This document shows, in pieces, positions 23,135-36,200 of a stretch of 64,000 nucleotides of DNA. The stretch lies in NCBI GenBank assembly GCA_001584585.1, contig LSYV01000063.1:132253-196252 (forward strand), in the 5' to 3' direction. Each line of letters begins with the position of its first letter. The stretch's first letter is position 1. Made by a program: the position numbers and the translations under genes. Origin of the DNA: Gonium pectorale (lineage: Eukaryota; Chlorophyta; Chlorophyceae; Chlamydomonadales; Volvocaceae). Under the pieces are notes generated by a model. That model worked only from the letters and a program-made list of their open reading frames with translations. It had not been told where the DNA came from and ran no database searches.

Positions 23135-26100
23135 CCCTCGCGCCGTCGCGAGGGCTTGTGGCCAAGCAGGGATAGAGCAGGCCTCGGTGCGCCTCAGCCG
23201 TGTGGCTTGTCGGTCTCGATCAGGGGCTCGTCGCGCAGACGGCCAAGGCCCCTAGCTCAGGTGGCGCGTGCTTTGGATGGTTGGTAGTACTGGTACCACT
23301 AATCACGCAGCTATGATTGCTATGCAGCAATCTTGGACTGCTCCAGTACACACTGCTCCTAGTTTTGCCGGTGCTCCTGAAGGGCAGCGGCCTGGACACC
23401 CTGGACTCGGGCAGCCAGCGGTCCTCTGTACGCCCCTGTGCAAGGCCCCCTGGCCGCGGGCGTCTGTGCGCGCAACCATGAGGCGAAGGAGCTTGGGTGG
23501 GCGCTTTCGAGCCGTCTTAGCACACCAATCGTTATGGTGGCCTGACCTCCTCGGGGCCCCTTGCGCGCACAGCCTTGGCGTTGTGGGCTGTGCATATCTC
23601 GAGGCTTGGGCCGGGTGTCCGTGCTCGGCATAGCACGCACGGGCTGCGATTCTTGTTGTGCGGCACGGAAGCCGCGCGGCACGCGCTCCCGCAGGGCCCA
23701 TTTGGGTGGGGACGGCCATGGACCGGTTTTGAGGGCGGGACTCGCTGGATGGCCTCCCAATGTGTGCTGAGACGGGGCAGACAAGCCCGCTGTCGTCCCG
23801 GGTGTAGGAGAGTAGGACTGAGTGGAACTAAGGAAAGTTGAGCGGATTTTGGGCCTAAGGAGGGCATTGCCGGGCTGGGGGCTCAGTGTACCGGGGGAGT
23901 CGGAATCGCCCAGTGGAGACGTGCGCACATGTCCGGCACACAAACCGGAGCTGAAGGCACTGGCGGGATGCTGGCTGCGGCCTGCACATGAGGCTGGCGC
24001 AGCGCAGGGGAAGCCACGCGGGGGGCACTCCCGCCGCAAGCCGCCAGCAGTTGCAACCTCAAATACTGGTCTGCATTCTGCATACGTTCAATGGGCAGCA
24101 CGGCCCCGCACAGACATCCCGCCATTGTGTTTTGAACCAAGCGTTACATATTATGCAGCAGTTACAGCTGTCACAGCGTGTCACAGCAGTCTGGTACGCA
24201 GTATTCGGCATGCGAAATAGGCATGTAGATTAGTATTCGGCATTATAATCTGCCGAACGGCAGGTCACTCGTCATATGCGGTCGCACCCATCAAACAACG
24301 GTCCGCTGGTGCACTGTGGGCGCAGCGGATCCTGCAACCTCCATCGCGCCAACTTACACGGGCAAAGCGCGCCGTACGAACTGCACACGGCAACTCGCAC
24401 GTGGGCGAACAGGTTGCACAAACCTCACGCAACGGGCTTCGCGTCATACATCACGCGCTAACGTCAGGTAATGCAGGCACCCATAGAGACCCCATGGGGC
24501 CGACCAAGGTGCACAGCGCGGATGTTGTGTCGGGCTGTGTCAGCATGCGCACCCGCGGCAGCATCGGGCGAAGACCTTCGAAGGGCAGCCGAGGTTATTC
24601 CTCATGCCCTTGTAACTAAACCGGGTCGCACGGCCGTCGGCCGCGCCAGGGAACACATCCACGCAAGAGATACCGTAGCTGCTCGCCAAGTACAAGTGCA
24701 GCGCAGCGGCATGCACCGCCGGTGGAGGGCGGGTGCGTACATGCCCATTGGGCGCCGCTTTCGAATACTTACGCCGCACAAAATCGCTCTGCGGCACAGA
24801 CAACAGCCGCTCAAGTGCAAAGGGCGCACACGGTTGCCCGTTCAAATGGGCAATAAGGCGCGCAAGTTTAGGGTTTAGGCTGGGCCCCCATGGTGTCAAA
24901 CGCCGCGGGATTAATGCCCTGATAGCAAACTATCATTGCCACGAAGCAGTATCGATGTCATGGGTGCAAGGGCTGGGGCAGGTAGCCCGCAACGCGTCAC
25001 TCAGTGCAGCCACCGACACAAGCGGCAATGCGTGCCTTGTCGCACCAGCGGCCGATCGACTGCACTGCAAGCCATCCCCCTCCACGGCAGAACCAGGCAC
25101 CCAGGCGGCTCGGTCAGACCGATGCCAGCCGCAGCCTTGCGGGACTTGTAGCAGCGGCACGCCGACCGCACAGAGCTATCCGGTAGCTTGGACGTAGCGC
25201 CGGAGCAGAACAGCAGGTGGTGGTGCAACCCGCGGCACGAACAGTCAAGGGGGCGGGTGTTACGTTACGACAGTCGAAGCCACGCCGCGCATTGCTCAGT
25301 AGCCGGGCAAGGCCCTGGAGGACGCTCTGGCGTCGGGACGGTGCCAATCAGTTTTGCCGCCAGGTATGGGCAACAAGACGCAGGCATAGCCTTGCGGCAG
25401 AAGAACACGGTACCCAACCATCATTACCGTACGCACGGTACCGCACCGCATACGCATACGCATGAATAGGTTGCACACACACAAGCGCTGGGCGCACCGC
25501 AGGGCGGGCAAGCAGCCCTGCCTGTGCAACGAGAGAACGCACGGCACCATAAGGGCTGCCAGCGGGCCAGCAACCCCAAGAATAGGAATAACTTCGAATT
25601 AAAGCGGAATCTCAACACTCAAACCACACTTCTGGCGAGACGCCCTCCTGCCCCCCGATGAAGCACGCACGGCGAGACCGCCCCACGGTCACGCTGGTTG
25701 TCTCTGTCGCTGTTTACCGCACAACAACATCCTCATGAAAACAGTACCGAATTCGCGCTGATCAGCTTACCGGCACGGCGCAGCACCAGCCTTCCACCCA
25801 CTTTGTTGACCCACAACACAGAGCTCGATGTGGCGCCCGTGTCAGCATCATGATCCCAATCAACCATTTTTCTTCCACACGAAGCGAGAACGACGGAGCG
25901 GAGCGCGCGCGACGAAAAGAGTCACCAGCTTTTAGCTGCCGCCGAATGCCCCTGATTGCCCGGCAACCTACGCCGGAGTGGAGCCCATGAGCCGATGGTC
26001 ACAGCAGCACCCAGCAGCACTGCAGGGGATGGCCGGCTGCGCGCATCGGTAATGAGCCGCGCCTGCCCGCCAACTGGCCGGCCGCATACCGGCCCCGCCC

Positions 26101-26204
26101 CGCCACGCGCCATGCCGTGCTGCCGCCTAGTGCGCCGCACGTGCCCCGGCCGCAGCCGTGGCGCCGGCCGCGGCAACCGACGAAGGCGCGCCCGGCGAGT
26201 GCGG
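23135..26204. other. Intergenic 3 kb between convergent gene ends
   Basis: This stretch lies between the RPN6 stop and the stop of the minus-strand guanylyl cyclase, so it holds two 3' UTRs. GC falls between about 24.1 and 25.9 kb. No frame shows a family motif, and no RNA gene was recognised. A short direct repeat (agtattcggca) occurs near 24200-24240. Confidence 0.5.
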
Positions 26205-29200
26205 CTACTGCTGCGGCGCGCGACCCAGCGCCTGCAGCGCCGCCAGGGCGACTGCGCGTGGGAGCGGCGCGCTGGTGGTACCCGCCAGCGCCGCCAGCTC
26301 ACCGAGCGCCGCCATGGCGCGGGGACTGTCTGGCATCAGTTCGCCCCTTCAAGGGAAGAGGATTTGAGCAGCAAGGTTAATCTGGAACAGGCAAGGGTAG
26401 GGAGGGGGCAGAGCGTAGGATTGCAAGGGCGCCCCTCATCCGCATCATCTGCCCACCCACCCACCCCCCGAAGGCACGGGAGTACGCTGGTCAGGAATGC
26501 CTACTCGGCTATAAGCGGCATGTCACCATTGTCCCTGACACGTTCGTTGGATGAGGCAAAGCCCGCGCAAAGCCGTTGACAGTACCAGCTACAAGGATGT
26601 GCGCACCTTTCCAGGGCGGCACAGCCGCCGGCCGTAAGCGCCGCCGCCGCGGCCCGCACCGGGGCGTTACTGCGCCTCATCGTGGCGCACGTCAGGCTGG
26701 CGGCCGCGGCATTGGCCGCCCCGTCCAGGGGCGTCTGCGGCGGGCGCCACGTGAAGGTCTGCGGTGCGTCGGCGAGCGCGGGGGCGGCGGCTGGCCATAG
26801 CCATAGTCCACATGGTTCCGTCGTACGTGGAATGTGTGCTCTGGTTCTTGCAACATGGGAGTGCAACACGGTTATGTGCAACAGCAGCACAAGGCGACAA
26901 AACAGACAACCCCGAGGTGTATGTCAAGGCAAGGCAAATGCAGGTACGGGATCGCATGTCCTGGGGTGTCAGAGTGAGAACCGTGCGTTAACACCACCAG
27001 AGAAACCCCAATACCCACGCCACTTCATGTGCTAGCGATCGTAGAAGCATGAGTGAATCGATTGGGCTCTCTCGTTTGGACTGTACCCCACGGTGATCCC
27101 ATCAGGCATAAACCGTGAGATTCTCCTGTGATGGCTGGGCAAACCCAATGCCTGCAAGGCAGCACTGCAGCGCCTACGTGCCTTGCGGCAGCACCCCTCC
27201 CCCCGCCTCAGCCCCCTCACCTGCATCTCCCCCTTCCCCTTGACCTTCACCCCACCCGTGGGGACCCACGCCTCGTCCGGCAGCAGCGCCGCCGTGGCCG
27301 CGCTGGCGTGGATGGCGCCCGGATCGCAGGTGCTCTCCATGCGGCTGGCGGTGTTGACCGTGTCTCCAAAGAGGCAGAACCGCGGCATCTTGGAGCCCAC
27401 GATTCCCGAAGTAACGGGGCCGCTGTGGAGGCCCACCCGCAGCCGCAGCGGCTCGCCGTTGTGCGGCAAGGTGATGCCGTGCACCTCCCGCTGCATCGCC
27501 TTTGCGAACGACATGACCTTGACCGCGTGCAGCTCGTCCTCCGACCCGTCCTGCCGCACGGCCTTGAAGCCGTCCTCGTCCACCGTGATTAGGCCGCCCA
27601 CCACCATGAAGCAGTCGCCAATGGTCTCCACCTGAGGACAAGCACAGAGTGCAGGAGCCATGTACCGGCACCGGCGGGGCGCAACTAGGCACAAGTGGCA
27701 GGTCAACCCCTCAAGAACGGCTTCTCCATGTGCGCCCCGCAATAACACACGGCAATGCGCCAACCACCAGCCCCAGCGCCCGCGCACCTTGTACACTCCG
27801 TAGATGTCGCATAGGCTGTCGAAGCGCGTGAACAGGCCGTTAAGGAAGGCCATCACCTGCAGTGGCTCTAGCTCGTTGCACATGGTCGTGAAGCCGACGA
27901 TGTCCGCAAACAGCACCGTCACGTGGCGGTGGGCGGTGGCAAGCGGCAGCGGAGCCGCCCCGGCGCTGCCAGTCCCGCTGCTGCTGATAAATCGCCGGTA
28001 CAGTACCTCTCCCGCATCCAGTATACGTGTGCGGCCGCCCGTTACGGTCGGCACGCTGGCGAAGTTGGGGTTAGAATTTGCGTCGGCTTGAAGGGAGTTC
28101 AACCGGATCTGTAGCGGCCAGGACGGGTTGGTCGGCAGCACTTGGCGCCCCTCGGGCGGTGTGCCGGCGCTGGACGGGGGCGGCGACGAGGCGGCAGCCG
28201 GCAGGGGCCGCGTGTTGGAGGGAGCGCAGGGCAGCAGCGACGCGGGGATAGGGACGCCGTGCGGCTCTGCGTGGGTGGCCTTGATCATGGCGTTGTGTAC
28301 GACGTGCTCGATGACATGGCGCGGGAAGATGGCTTCCAGCAGCTGCGGAAGGAGAAAGAGCAACCAGTACACGAACGTGTATGAGCAACGACAACGTACT
28401 GCATGTCCTGCTACCTTTCCTAATGGAGCATGGCTTTCAGCGCCCCGAGAGGAAGGACTGAAGCTCTTCAGGCGCTCCCCGCTGCTGCTGTCCAGGCAGC
28501 TGCGCCATGCACAGCGCACCCCCCGCTCCTCAATCAACCTTCTGCAGTCCTGCCGCCCCACCTTGTGCTCCTCCTGCAGCAGCCCCTCCATTCGCTCCTG
28601 GGTCTCCACCCAGCTCGTCACGTCGGTCGCGTTCAGCAGCAGCACACAGCCGGCGGCGTCCCGCGAGCCAGGATGCGCGCCGGCTGACGCTGAACGGCCC
28701 TTCCGCTTGATGGTGAAGTTGACCTGAGGGAAACCAATTCAATTGAGTATCACTTGAGGGGCAGTATGGAAGCAGGTGAGGTAACGGGGCATGCGCAGTC
28801 CGCCTGGCGCAGGCAGGCAGGCAGGCACCGGAGGGGGCCAATGTTGCGTTGCCTCAACTCATGTGGGATGTACCGTATTGTCATCGGGGTGACAACATGG
28901 CCCCATGACTCCGTGACTGCGCCTGCTCCACCCACCTGAAGCCACACAAAGGCAGAGGAGTCTGCTTGCAAACCCGAGTCAAAGTCAGTGGTCAGCGATG
29001 GACCGCCGCATGCTGCCACTGCCGTTGCCGCCGCCGGCGCATGCGCGTGTTCAGCAGACCCGTGGGTCACAGAGCCTAGTGACGGGAGGCCGTGTCTATC
29101 GTGCACTGGGGGGGACGAAGCCGTCGAGCGCCTGGTCTGCAGGCGGGAGGGCTGGGACGTAGATGACAACTGGGGCTGCAGGCCGGCGCCGTCGTCGATT

Positions 29201-31829
29201 GGGGCAGCCGCCGTCTGAGGTCCTTGGCATGCGGCAGCCCAGGAGCCCAGCTCTGGCTTCTCGGAGCCCGATGCCCGGGCGGCTGCGGGGCTTCCTGCGC
29301 TTACGTTGGTCGCACCCGACTTGGCGCAGCTGGCGACTGACACCGTCCGCACCATGAGGCCCGCGCAAGTGCGGGCCGCGCTGGTGTCGGCTGCGGGGGG
29401 CTTGGTCGGAGAGGCGGTTACTTCAGCGCCCCTGCTCTCAACGGACGCCATGCCAGCAACGCTTTGCCTGCAAAGACAGCGCAAGCGGGGCTTTGAGCGT
29501 GAGGCCAGTAGGAAATGGAAGTTCACATCCAGCACAGGCTGGTCAGGCACCAGACGCGAGACGTCCCATGTGTCATCACCTCAGGGACCCAAAAGCCTGA
29601 CACCAGACAAACTCTTCCGACTCCCCCGCCGGCCGCGCCCCCGCGCGCTGACTCCTCTGCCCTCACCTCGGCGTCTGGGCAGCACCGCCCGGTGACCACC
29701 TCGCCATGGTGCCCGTCCCGGACGAGACGCGGAACGCCGTGGGCATCATTTCCGCCTGGCTAGCGCACCGGTTGTTGTCGGCGGGCGCAGTGAAGGCGCC
29801 GCTGCTGGCGCGCACGGGACCGCCGCCCCCCGTGAAGCTGTTGCCCCTGACGCGCAGGTCCAGCGAGGACAGCATGCGGTGCACCCGGTCCCGGATGGTG
29901 CCCCGGCGGGGCCGCTGCTGCGCCCGGCCGGCAGCAGCCTGGGAGGCGTGATGGGCGGCAGCGGCGATGGCCGCGGCTGCGGCGTCGGGGCTGCAGATGC
30001 TGTGGCGGTGCGCGCGGTAGTGCGGGCCGCGGTCGGGCGGCGACGCGGCGGCCGGCGCGGCGGCAGCAGCGCCGGCGGCATCGCCACTGCCTCTGGAGCC
30101 GTCGATGCTGTAGTACGCAGCCAGCATGGGTAGCGGAATGTCCGAATGGCTGTCGCGGCCGTCCATGGGATCATCCTGCATGGCGAACCAGCGGCCGGCA
30201 TGTGTGCGGCGCGACGGGTGGATGGGCGGCGACGGCGCGGACGCCAAGTAGGCACGCCTGAGGTGAGTCCTAAAAGAGACATGGTACCGTGGCGACGCCC
30301 CGAGGTTGCCTTGTGGGAGCCGCAGCCACCCCGACTAACAATCCGCCCATGCAGCCCCCGCCGACGCCGCCGACGCAGACCTCAGACTAGCAAGAAGCGG
30401 CCTCCGGCGCGCCTCCCGCTACCCCACAACGCCCTCGCCCCCTCGCCCTCGCCCCCTCGCCCACGCCCTCGCCCAAGGCCACCTCGCGCACCGCACCTGG
30501 CGTGCCTCGCGCCGCCGCATGGCTGGTAGCAGGTCCATGAGCCCGTCCTCCTCCTCCTCCCCCTCCTCACGCTCCCGACCCAGTCCCTCCACCGCCGATT
30601 CGTGCCGCCGCAGCGAGTAGCTGTACGGCACGTCCGCCAGCCGTTCCGGCGCCGTCATGGCTGTGTCATGTGACGCAATGACGGGTGCCGTGGCACGCCC
30701 GATGGCGGCGGCGCCGGTGCAGTCTTGCTCCACCGCATCCAGGCCCAGTCGGGACGCCTCCAGAGCTGCCAGGAAGCGGTCCGCTTCCGAGAGGGCCGAG
30801 GCCAGCGGCGACAAGGGACTGCCGCTGCCCGGGGCCTGGATCGGCGGCCCCTCCGTGGAGCCGTGCGGTTGCCCCTCCTCGCTGGCCCCACTGGCGTCAC
30901 CAGGGCCGGGGAAGGCAATGGAAACTATGCCGTGAAAGGGGCTGGGACCCCCCGCCGCAGCTGCGGAGGTGGCGCGAGAGAAAGCGAAGGACGGCCCACC
31001 CGTGGTGGCGGCGGGTACGGTTGCCTCCAGCTCGGAGCCCCTGCTAGCCCGCTCCACCAGTCCGCCCCCGTCGCTCTTGCGGAGGACGTAGCTGCCGGGT
31101 AGGGAGTCCTCTCCCAGCGACACCACAGGCGCAAGCGACTCCTCGGCCTCCTCGGGAACTTGAGCCGGCCACAAGCGCTTGAGGCAGGCTGGCGAGTCGA
31201 AGGGCCGTGGCACCATAATGACCGCCGAATAGGACGTCTGTATGCAGCATCAGGCGGATATGCGTGTAGGACATTGATTGGTTGCGCTGTGGGGGCAAGC
31301 TGGTGGGCGGTAATAGCGGGAACGGGGGCCGTTACTCCAGGCCGGTGGGGAATCGCAACTAGCGGTTTCCGAGTAGCTGGGGCGCGGAATTGCCGAGCGC
31401 CCGAATCGCGATCTGGGTCGTATGCGGCACATTGCGCGCAGAGCGCGTATAGTGATGGCAGGTCGACCGCAGGGGCAGGGAGGGGCTGGGGCCAGGGCAA
31501 AGGGCATCAAGAGCAAGGGGACGCGCCTGCTGGCAGCGGGCAGGCCACAGATGCGGAAGGGCCCGGGTATGCACCCGCTCACTCCCATCGCCGCACACTC
31601 AGCGTGTTCACCGGTTCCCCCCGCGCTCCCCATTCCAGGCGATGGACGCTGAGGGGGATGACGTTGTGGCCCCACCCATCCTTACCTCGCCAGCGGCGAC
31701 TGCGGACTGCAGTGCTGCCAAGGCCTGGGGTTCGCAGCGGAAGAGCGAGCCCAGCGGGCTGGCCTCCAGGCTGGCCCAACAAGGGTAGCCGTCAGGCCAT
31801 TCTCCCTGTGTAAAGCCACGGGTTTGCAT
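26205..31829 (-). CDS. PAS-linked guanylyl cyclase (class III)
   Basis: Nine exons (31829-31686, 31237-30483, 30257-29686, 29579-28936, 28723-28562, 28342-27788, 27631-27221, 26758-26607, 26346-26205) give 1178 aa in phase. An N-terminal region (PCWASLEASPLGSLFRCEP) and long low-complexity linkers precede a PAS-like segment (LVPDQPVLDVNFHFLLA, then CVLLLNATDVTSWVE). A short coiled linker (QERMEGLLQEEHKLLEAIFP) follows, then the catalytic domain. Metal-binding aspartates are in [11 protein letters not shown] and [11 protein letters not shown]. Glu in KVETIGD and Cys in [17 protein letters not shown] are the guanine-selecting residues, and the Asn/Arg transition-state residues are in NTASR. No membrane segment is seen, so it is probably soluble; it would convert GTP to cGMP. 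The 30257 exon end was set at 29686 (GGC G|GTGCTG) because the stronger-looking GTGAGG donor at 29667 breaks the phase. ATG 31829 is the best visible start; an earlier exon is possible. Ending without the last intron would stop at 26501. Confidence 0.88.
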
Positions 31830-32938
31830 GCCGCAGGGGCGGAGTGGGGAATTGGGCTGCTGGAAAGGCCTCAGACGGAGCGATGCTCGAGGTGCAACGA
31901 CCCTTGCCCAAATTCCCGTTCTGTGCTATGTACCTGGATGATGAATTGACGCGCCGCATCGTTCAATGCAAGGGCGGCCCTGCGCAAAAGCCGAGCGCAT
32001 ACTCTGAGGACTGTTCCCGTGACGAGCTCAGGCGCCATCAATAATTTTGATCGGCATTCTTATACGCACCCCGTAGCACCGTCAAACGCTCCAAGGACGC
32101 ACTGATACCCGCACGCCTCCAAAAGCAGCTCGCTGTCCATACTCAAGAGCGCTCTGATGAGCCTTAAGTTAAAAGTTATTGCTTGCTTCAGGTGGCAATG
32201 CGGAATAGCCCACTGGGTGTCGCCCAATTCATTTCTCTTGCGTTAGAGGCAGATGTGTAGGGATGGTGTTGGTGAAGAGGTCTCAAGGAGAGAATTCATG
32301 GGCCTTGGGCCATGACAAGGGCGCCAGGGTGGTTGTGTAGGTTGACATGCTGTACGCACGTACGCGGGCGCAGTTAACTACCCGGCGGGAGCTCAGACCC
32401 TCTCAGACTCATTTTATATGGCCACAAATCATAGGGTCCAAATTGCTGCATGGAGTTTTAGGCCGTCTGGGATGTTGCCCGTTAAAAATCGCTGGCGGTG
32501 TGCGGTTGCCTCCACGGGCGCAGGGCTCTAGATGAATAAGACGTAGATTTGGAGTAAATAAATGGAGTTGCATCCACGCTAGGGTTCGTGGCGTGCCGAG
32601 TACGAGTGCCGCGAGAGGGAAACGTGGTCGCTGCCGCTACCACCCCACCATGGTGGAGGCTGATGCCCACGCACGCTGGGCATCAGCCTCCACCATGGTG
32701 ACAAGCTTCGCCCACAGCAGGACGCGGCTGCATGATGCACGTGTCCGAGTTCGAGTTCAGTTGGCTGGGTGTGGCTGTGCAGTTTCAGTGGGATACACAG
32801 CAACGATGGAGGATGGGGACGAGGTATCTGGCTTCATAGCTCATAGCCACCCGCACCCCCTGCACCGGCTCAGGCCAACTGGGAACTGGCCAAGAGACTT
32901 TCCGTGCGACCAACCCCAGTCCGGCACCGTACAAGCCG
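31830..32938. other. Intergenic between two minus-strand genes
   Basis: This stretch lies between the 5' end of the guanylyl cyclase gene and the putative poly(A) signal of the low-complexity gene at 33217-37594. GC is reduced. No exon-like frame is seen. It contains a perfect inverted repeat, listed separately. Confidence 0.5.
32646..32700. repeat. Perfect 24-bp inverted repeat with 7-nt loop
   Basis: The left arm (32646-32669, beginning caccatggtggaggctgat) is the exact reverse complement of the right arm (32677-32700), with the spacer cgcacgc between. Transcribed from either strand it would fold into an uninterrupted 24-bp hairpin. It lies in non-coding sequence upstream of the guanylyl cyclase gene. 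It could be a small-RNA precursor, a foldback-element remnant or a chance recent inversion duplicate. Confidence 0.95.
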
Positions 32939-32943
32939 TTACA
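32939..32943 (-). terminator. Candidate TGTAA poly(A) signal
   Basis: TGTAA on the minus strand, about 275 nt beyond the stop at 33217. TGTAA is the usual polyadenylation signal in volvocine algae, and this spacing is normal for a 3' UTR. It supports treating 33217-37594 as a gene separate from the downstream cyclase. Confidence 0.5.
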
Positions 32944-33216
32944 GGCAATGCAAGAGGTAATCGTCAACGCTTGAAAAATACGCTATTCGCACTACAGTAC
33001 CCCATGCACCCTCCCACAGTGGACGGTCCGTCGGAGAAAACCCTGGCTACAAGCCGCCCCAACACTCAACGCCCGCTCCCTAAGCAGCACTTCAGGACCC
33101 GAACTTCCGTCGTCGCCGGCCTAAGGCTGCCGCTGCTGCCGCCACCGTCGTCGTTGCCGCCACCACCGTCTCCATGGCCGCCGCAGCTGGAGCCGGCGCC
33201 ATACGTATGCACGTGC

Positions 33217-36200
33217 TCACGCTGAGGATCCGCCCACCGGGCCGCTCTCTGAGGCTATGCGCTCCGCGCCCATGCCAAGCGAGCTTGCCATCCCCTGCAG
33301 CAGCTGCTTGTGGGAGCGAGAGGGTGACCCCCGGGCCGGCCCCGGCTTCTGTTTCTCCACAGGGGAGACCAGAGCAGCTTTACGCCCGTGAACTGTGGGG
33401 CCTGGTTTTGGGGCCAGGGACGGGGCCGAAGCCGCGGCCCTCAGCACCTGAGCCTTGACGCCAATGTCACTTCCAGTGCTGCTGCTGGCGGCACTGCTAC
33501 ACACGCTCCCGGCGGCCTCACTGCTGGGAGCTGCGTCGCTGACACGGCCCCGGGTGTCTTTGCCTTTCCCGAGAAACGCGCGCAGAAAGCTGCGTAGACG
33601 CAGCTTGCCGCCTGAGCCGCTGTCAGCAGCAGCAGCGGCAGCACCACTGCCACTGCCGTCACCGAGGCCAGCCCCAGCAGGAGCGCCAGCGCTATGGGCC
33701 GGGGGCGTCTGCCCACCCGCTAGCGCTGCCACACTACCATCGCACAAGACAGGGGCGATAGCGCCGCCGCTGCTGCTATCTCTGTCCCAGTTCGCCACCC
33801 GCATGTACGGTGTCGGCGCCGTTACCCAACCCCCGATTGCCGGCGCCGGCCGCACGCCAAACTCCACGAAGCTCGCGTCGGCTGAAGCAGCACGAGACGT
33901 GACCGCAGTCGGGCCAGGGCCAGAGTCCGGGCCGGGGCAAGGCCCAGGAGCGCTGCCTCGCGCGGACATTGTACTGACCGAGAGTGGCCCGGCGGCGGCG
34001 GCGGCAGCGGTGGTGTGCTCTCCCGCCTGCGGCTGCTGTGCCCCGCATGGCACACCAGGCCGCTGCTGCAGCGCACCACCCTCCCCGCACACGGGGACGG
34101 CATGGCTGACGGCGGCTGCGGCGGTGCTGCTCGCCTCCCATGCCGCCAGCCTGCGCCGGCCTTCTACCGACCCACGGTCGCCGGCCCCGCCGTGCCCTTT
34201 GCCGCCTTCCTGGCACGCTTCGTCGCTGGCACCAACACCCGTGCTGGTCGGCTTGGTGCCAGTACGGCGCTCCTCCGTGATGAACGACGTCCGTTGTGCC
34301 AGGCGGCTGGGGTTTCGATACCGACAGTGCACCGCCCCCGCCACCGCCGTCGTCGTAGTTGCCTCCTGGTGCAGGTGCATCATCGGGATGTGCACCTGCG
34401 ATGCGGACGCTGGCCGGGGCCGCGCCCACCCGGGCTCTACGCGAGGCCCTGCGCGCCCACTCCAGGCCAAGCTGCTGTCGGCGCCAGCGGGCCCTCTCGC
34501 ATGCGGCGGCGGAAGCGCAAGGCCCCACGCCGCCATCGCGAGCCCAGCGGCGCCACCGCTGTCGCGGACGGGGCTGGCAGGGCAGGACGCGACGCCGGCT
34601 TCTGAGGACACTGGACCGCAGTCCATGCCAGCGGCGAGTGCGACGGTTGCAGTGCGCCGCTGCGGTGCGCTATGGACTGTTGGCACAGAGTCACCAGCTG
34701 CGGGTCCGGCGGGCACTGCAGGCGAGGCAGCAGGTGACGACGGGCCTGCCGGGCTTGCCGGGCCGGAGTCCCTTCCATCCGTGTGGCCTGCGAGATTGGA
34801 ACCAGGTATGTCACCGGACAAGCGCACATGGGGAGCGTGCAGAAGAGCGTCCAGAGTCGTTTGCGCAACGGAGCAATGGACTTGCGACGGGCTTGCCGTT
34901 TGTCCTGAGGGCTGAGGCCGTAGAAAAATGTCCAAACACACAGAACGGTCCCGCACACCCCTCGCCTCGCGGCGTTGAGGTGGTCTTGCGTTAGGGCGGG
35001 TAGCGGCCCTGGCCAGCGTCGACCCGGAGATGTAACACCACACACGCACACACAAGTTGCTCGTCTGTTTGCAGCCTGTCCACACGCACGCACATTCGCA
35101 TGACGTAACACACAAAAGTTGGGACACGAAATTGTAGGGGGGGGGCATACCCATCGTGAATCACCAGCAGCGCACAGCTCCCTATCCATAGTCGCCCTTG
35201 TTTACATGCATGCGCGTGTCCTCCCTGCACTGCCCACCCTCATCCATGTGCTATCATGCCAAGGCACCCATACGATCCTCTCTGCCGAAATATCCATATA
35301 CAGGTATCGGCCGTCACTCTGCACCGCTGACCAACAGCACGTTGACTACCGGTAGTTACGCATGCATCTCGTCCATGCTGTTCACCAGCGCAACGCCCGG
35401 ACTGCCCACCTGTGGATTTGTTGGATGGCAGCAGTCGCTTAAAGGACGAGGAGAAAGCCAGCTTGCCCCGGCCAAGCAGGCCCCGGCCGCTCCCAGGCCG
35501 CTCTGGTACCTTGCCGGCACCCGCGCCAGCCCCGCCGCTTCCCTCGGGGCCACCGCCCCCTGCAGCGTTGCCGGCGGCCGCCCCCGACATCGAGACGCGC
35601 GGCGCGATGGTCTCCTGGAGACCCTCGAGGGTGGCCGCCCAGTTGGCCCCCGACTCCAACATCCGCTGGCGCTCCTGGTGCCGGCTCTGTTGCTCCTCGA
35701 CCGCTGCCGACATGAAGTCCTGCGTCGACATGAGGAGTGCAGCCCAACTGCCGCCGCCTCCCCCTGCGCCTGTGCCTGCATCGCCGCTGTTGCCTTGCGC
35801 ATGGCTCTCAACGCTGGTCCGTTTCAGTCTGCTCCGCATCGCGCCAGGTGGCACAGAGGACAGGCCCGTCTCCACAAACCCAGCTGCGGGAGCGGCAGCA
35901 GCTGGCACGTCGCCGGCGCCCACATCTATGGACGCCATACCCATGGCGCTGCTGGGCCGGGCGACAGCGCCAGGGGCACCCAACCCTTTTGGCCGGGGAG
36001 AGTCCAAGCTCCGGCGCAGCGGCAGCTCGGGGCCAGCACCGTCGGCGCTCGGTGGTCCCGCGGGCGAGTTGCCGGCGGTGACGGTGGCGCTGAACGGGCG
36101 CGGCAGGGCATCCGAGGCTGGTCTTGGACCGGCAGTGCTCTCTGGGGGCCGTAAGGGAGCGGCAAGGATACTTGGGCATCCTGGCAACACAGCCTGCTGT

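Noticed and set aside
26501..26758. Unspliced ending of the minus-strand guanylyl cyclase at TAG 26501
   Set aside because: A good donor at 26607 and an acceptor before 26346 join in phase to a more protein-like ending (SPRAMAALGELAALAGTTSA), so the spliced end at 26205 was preferred.
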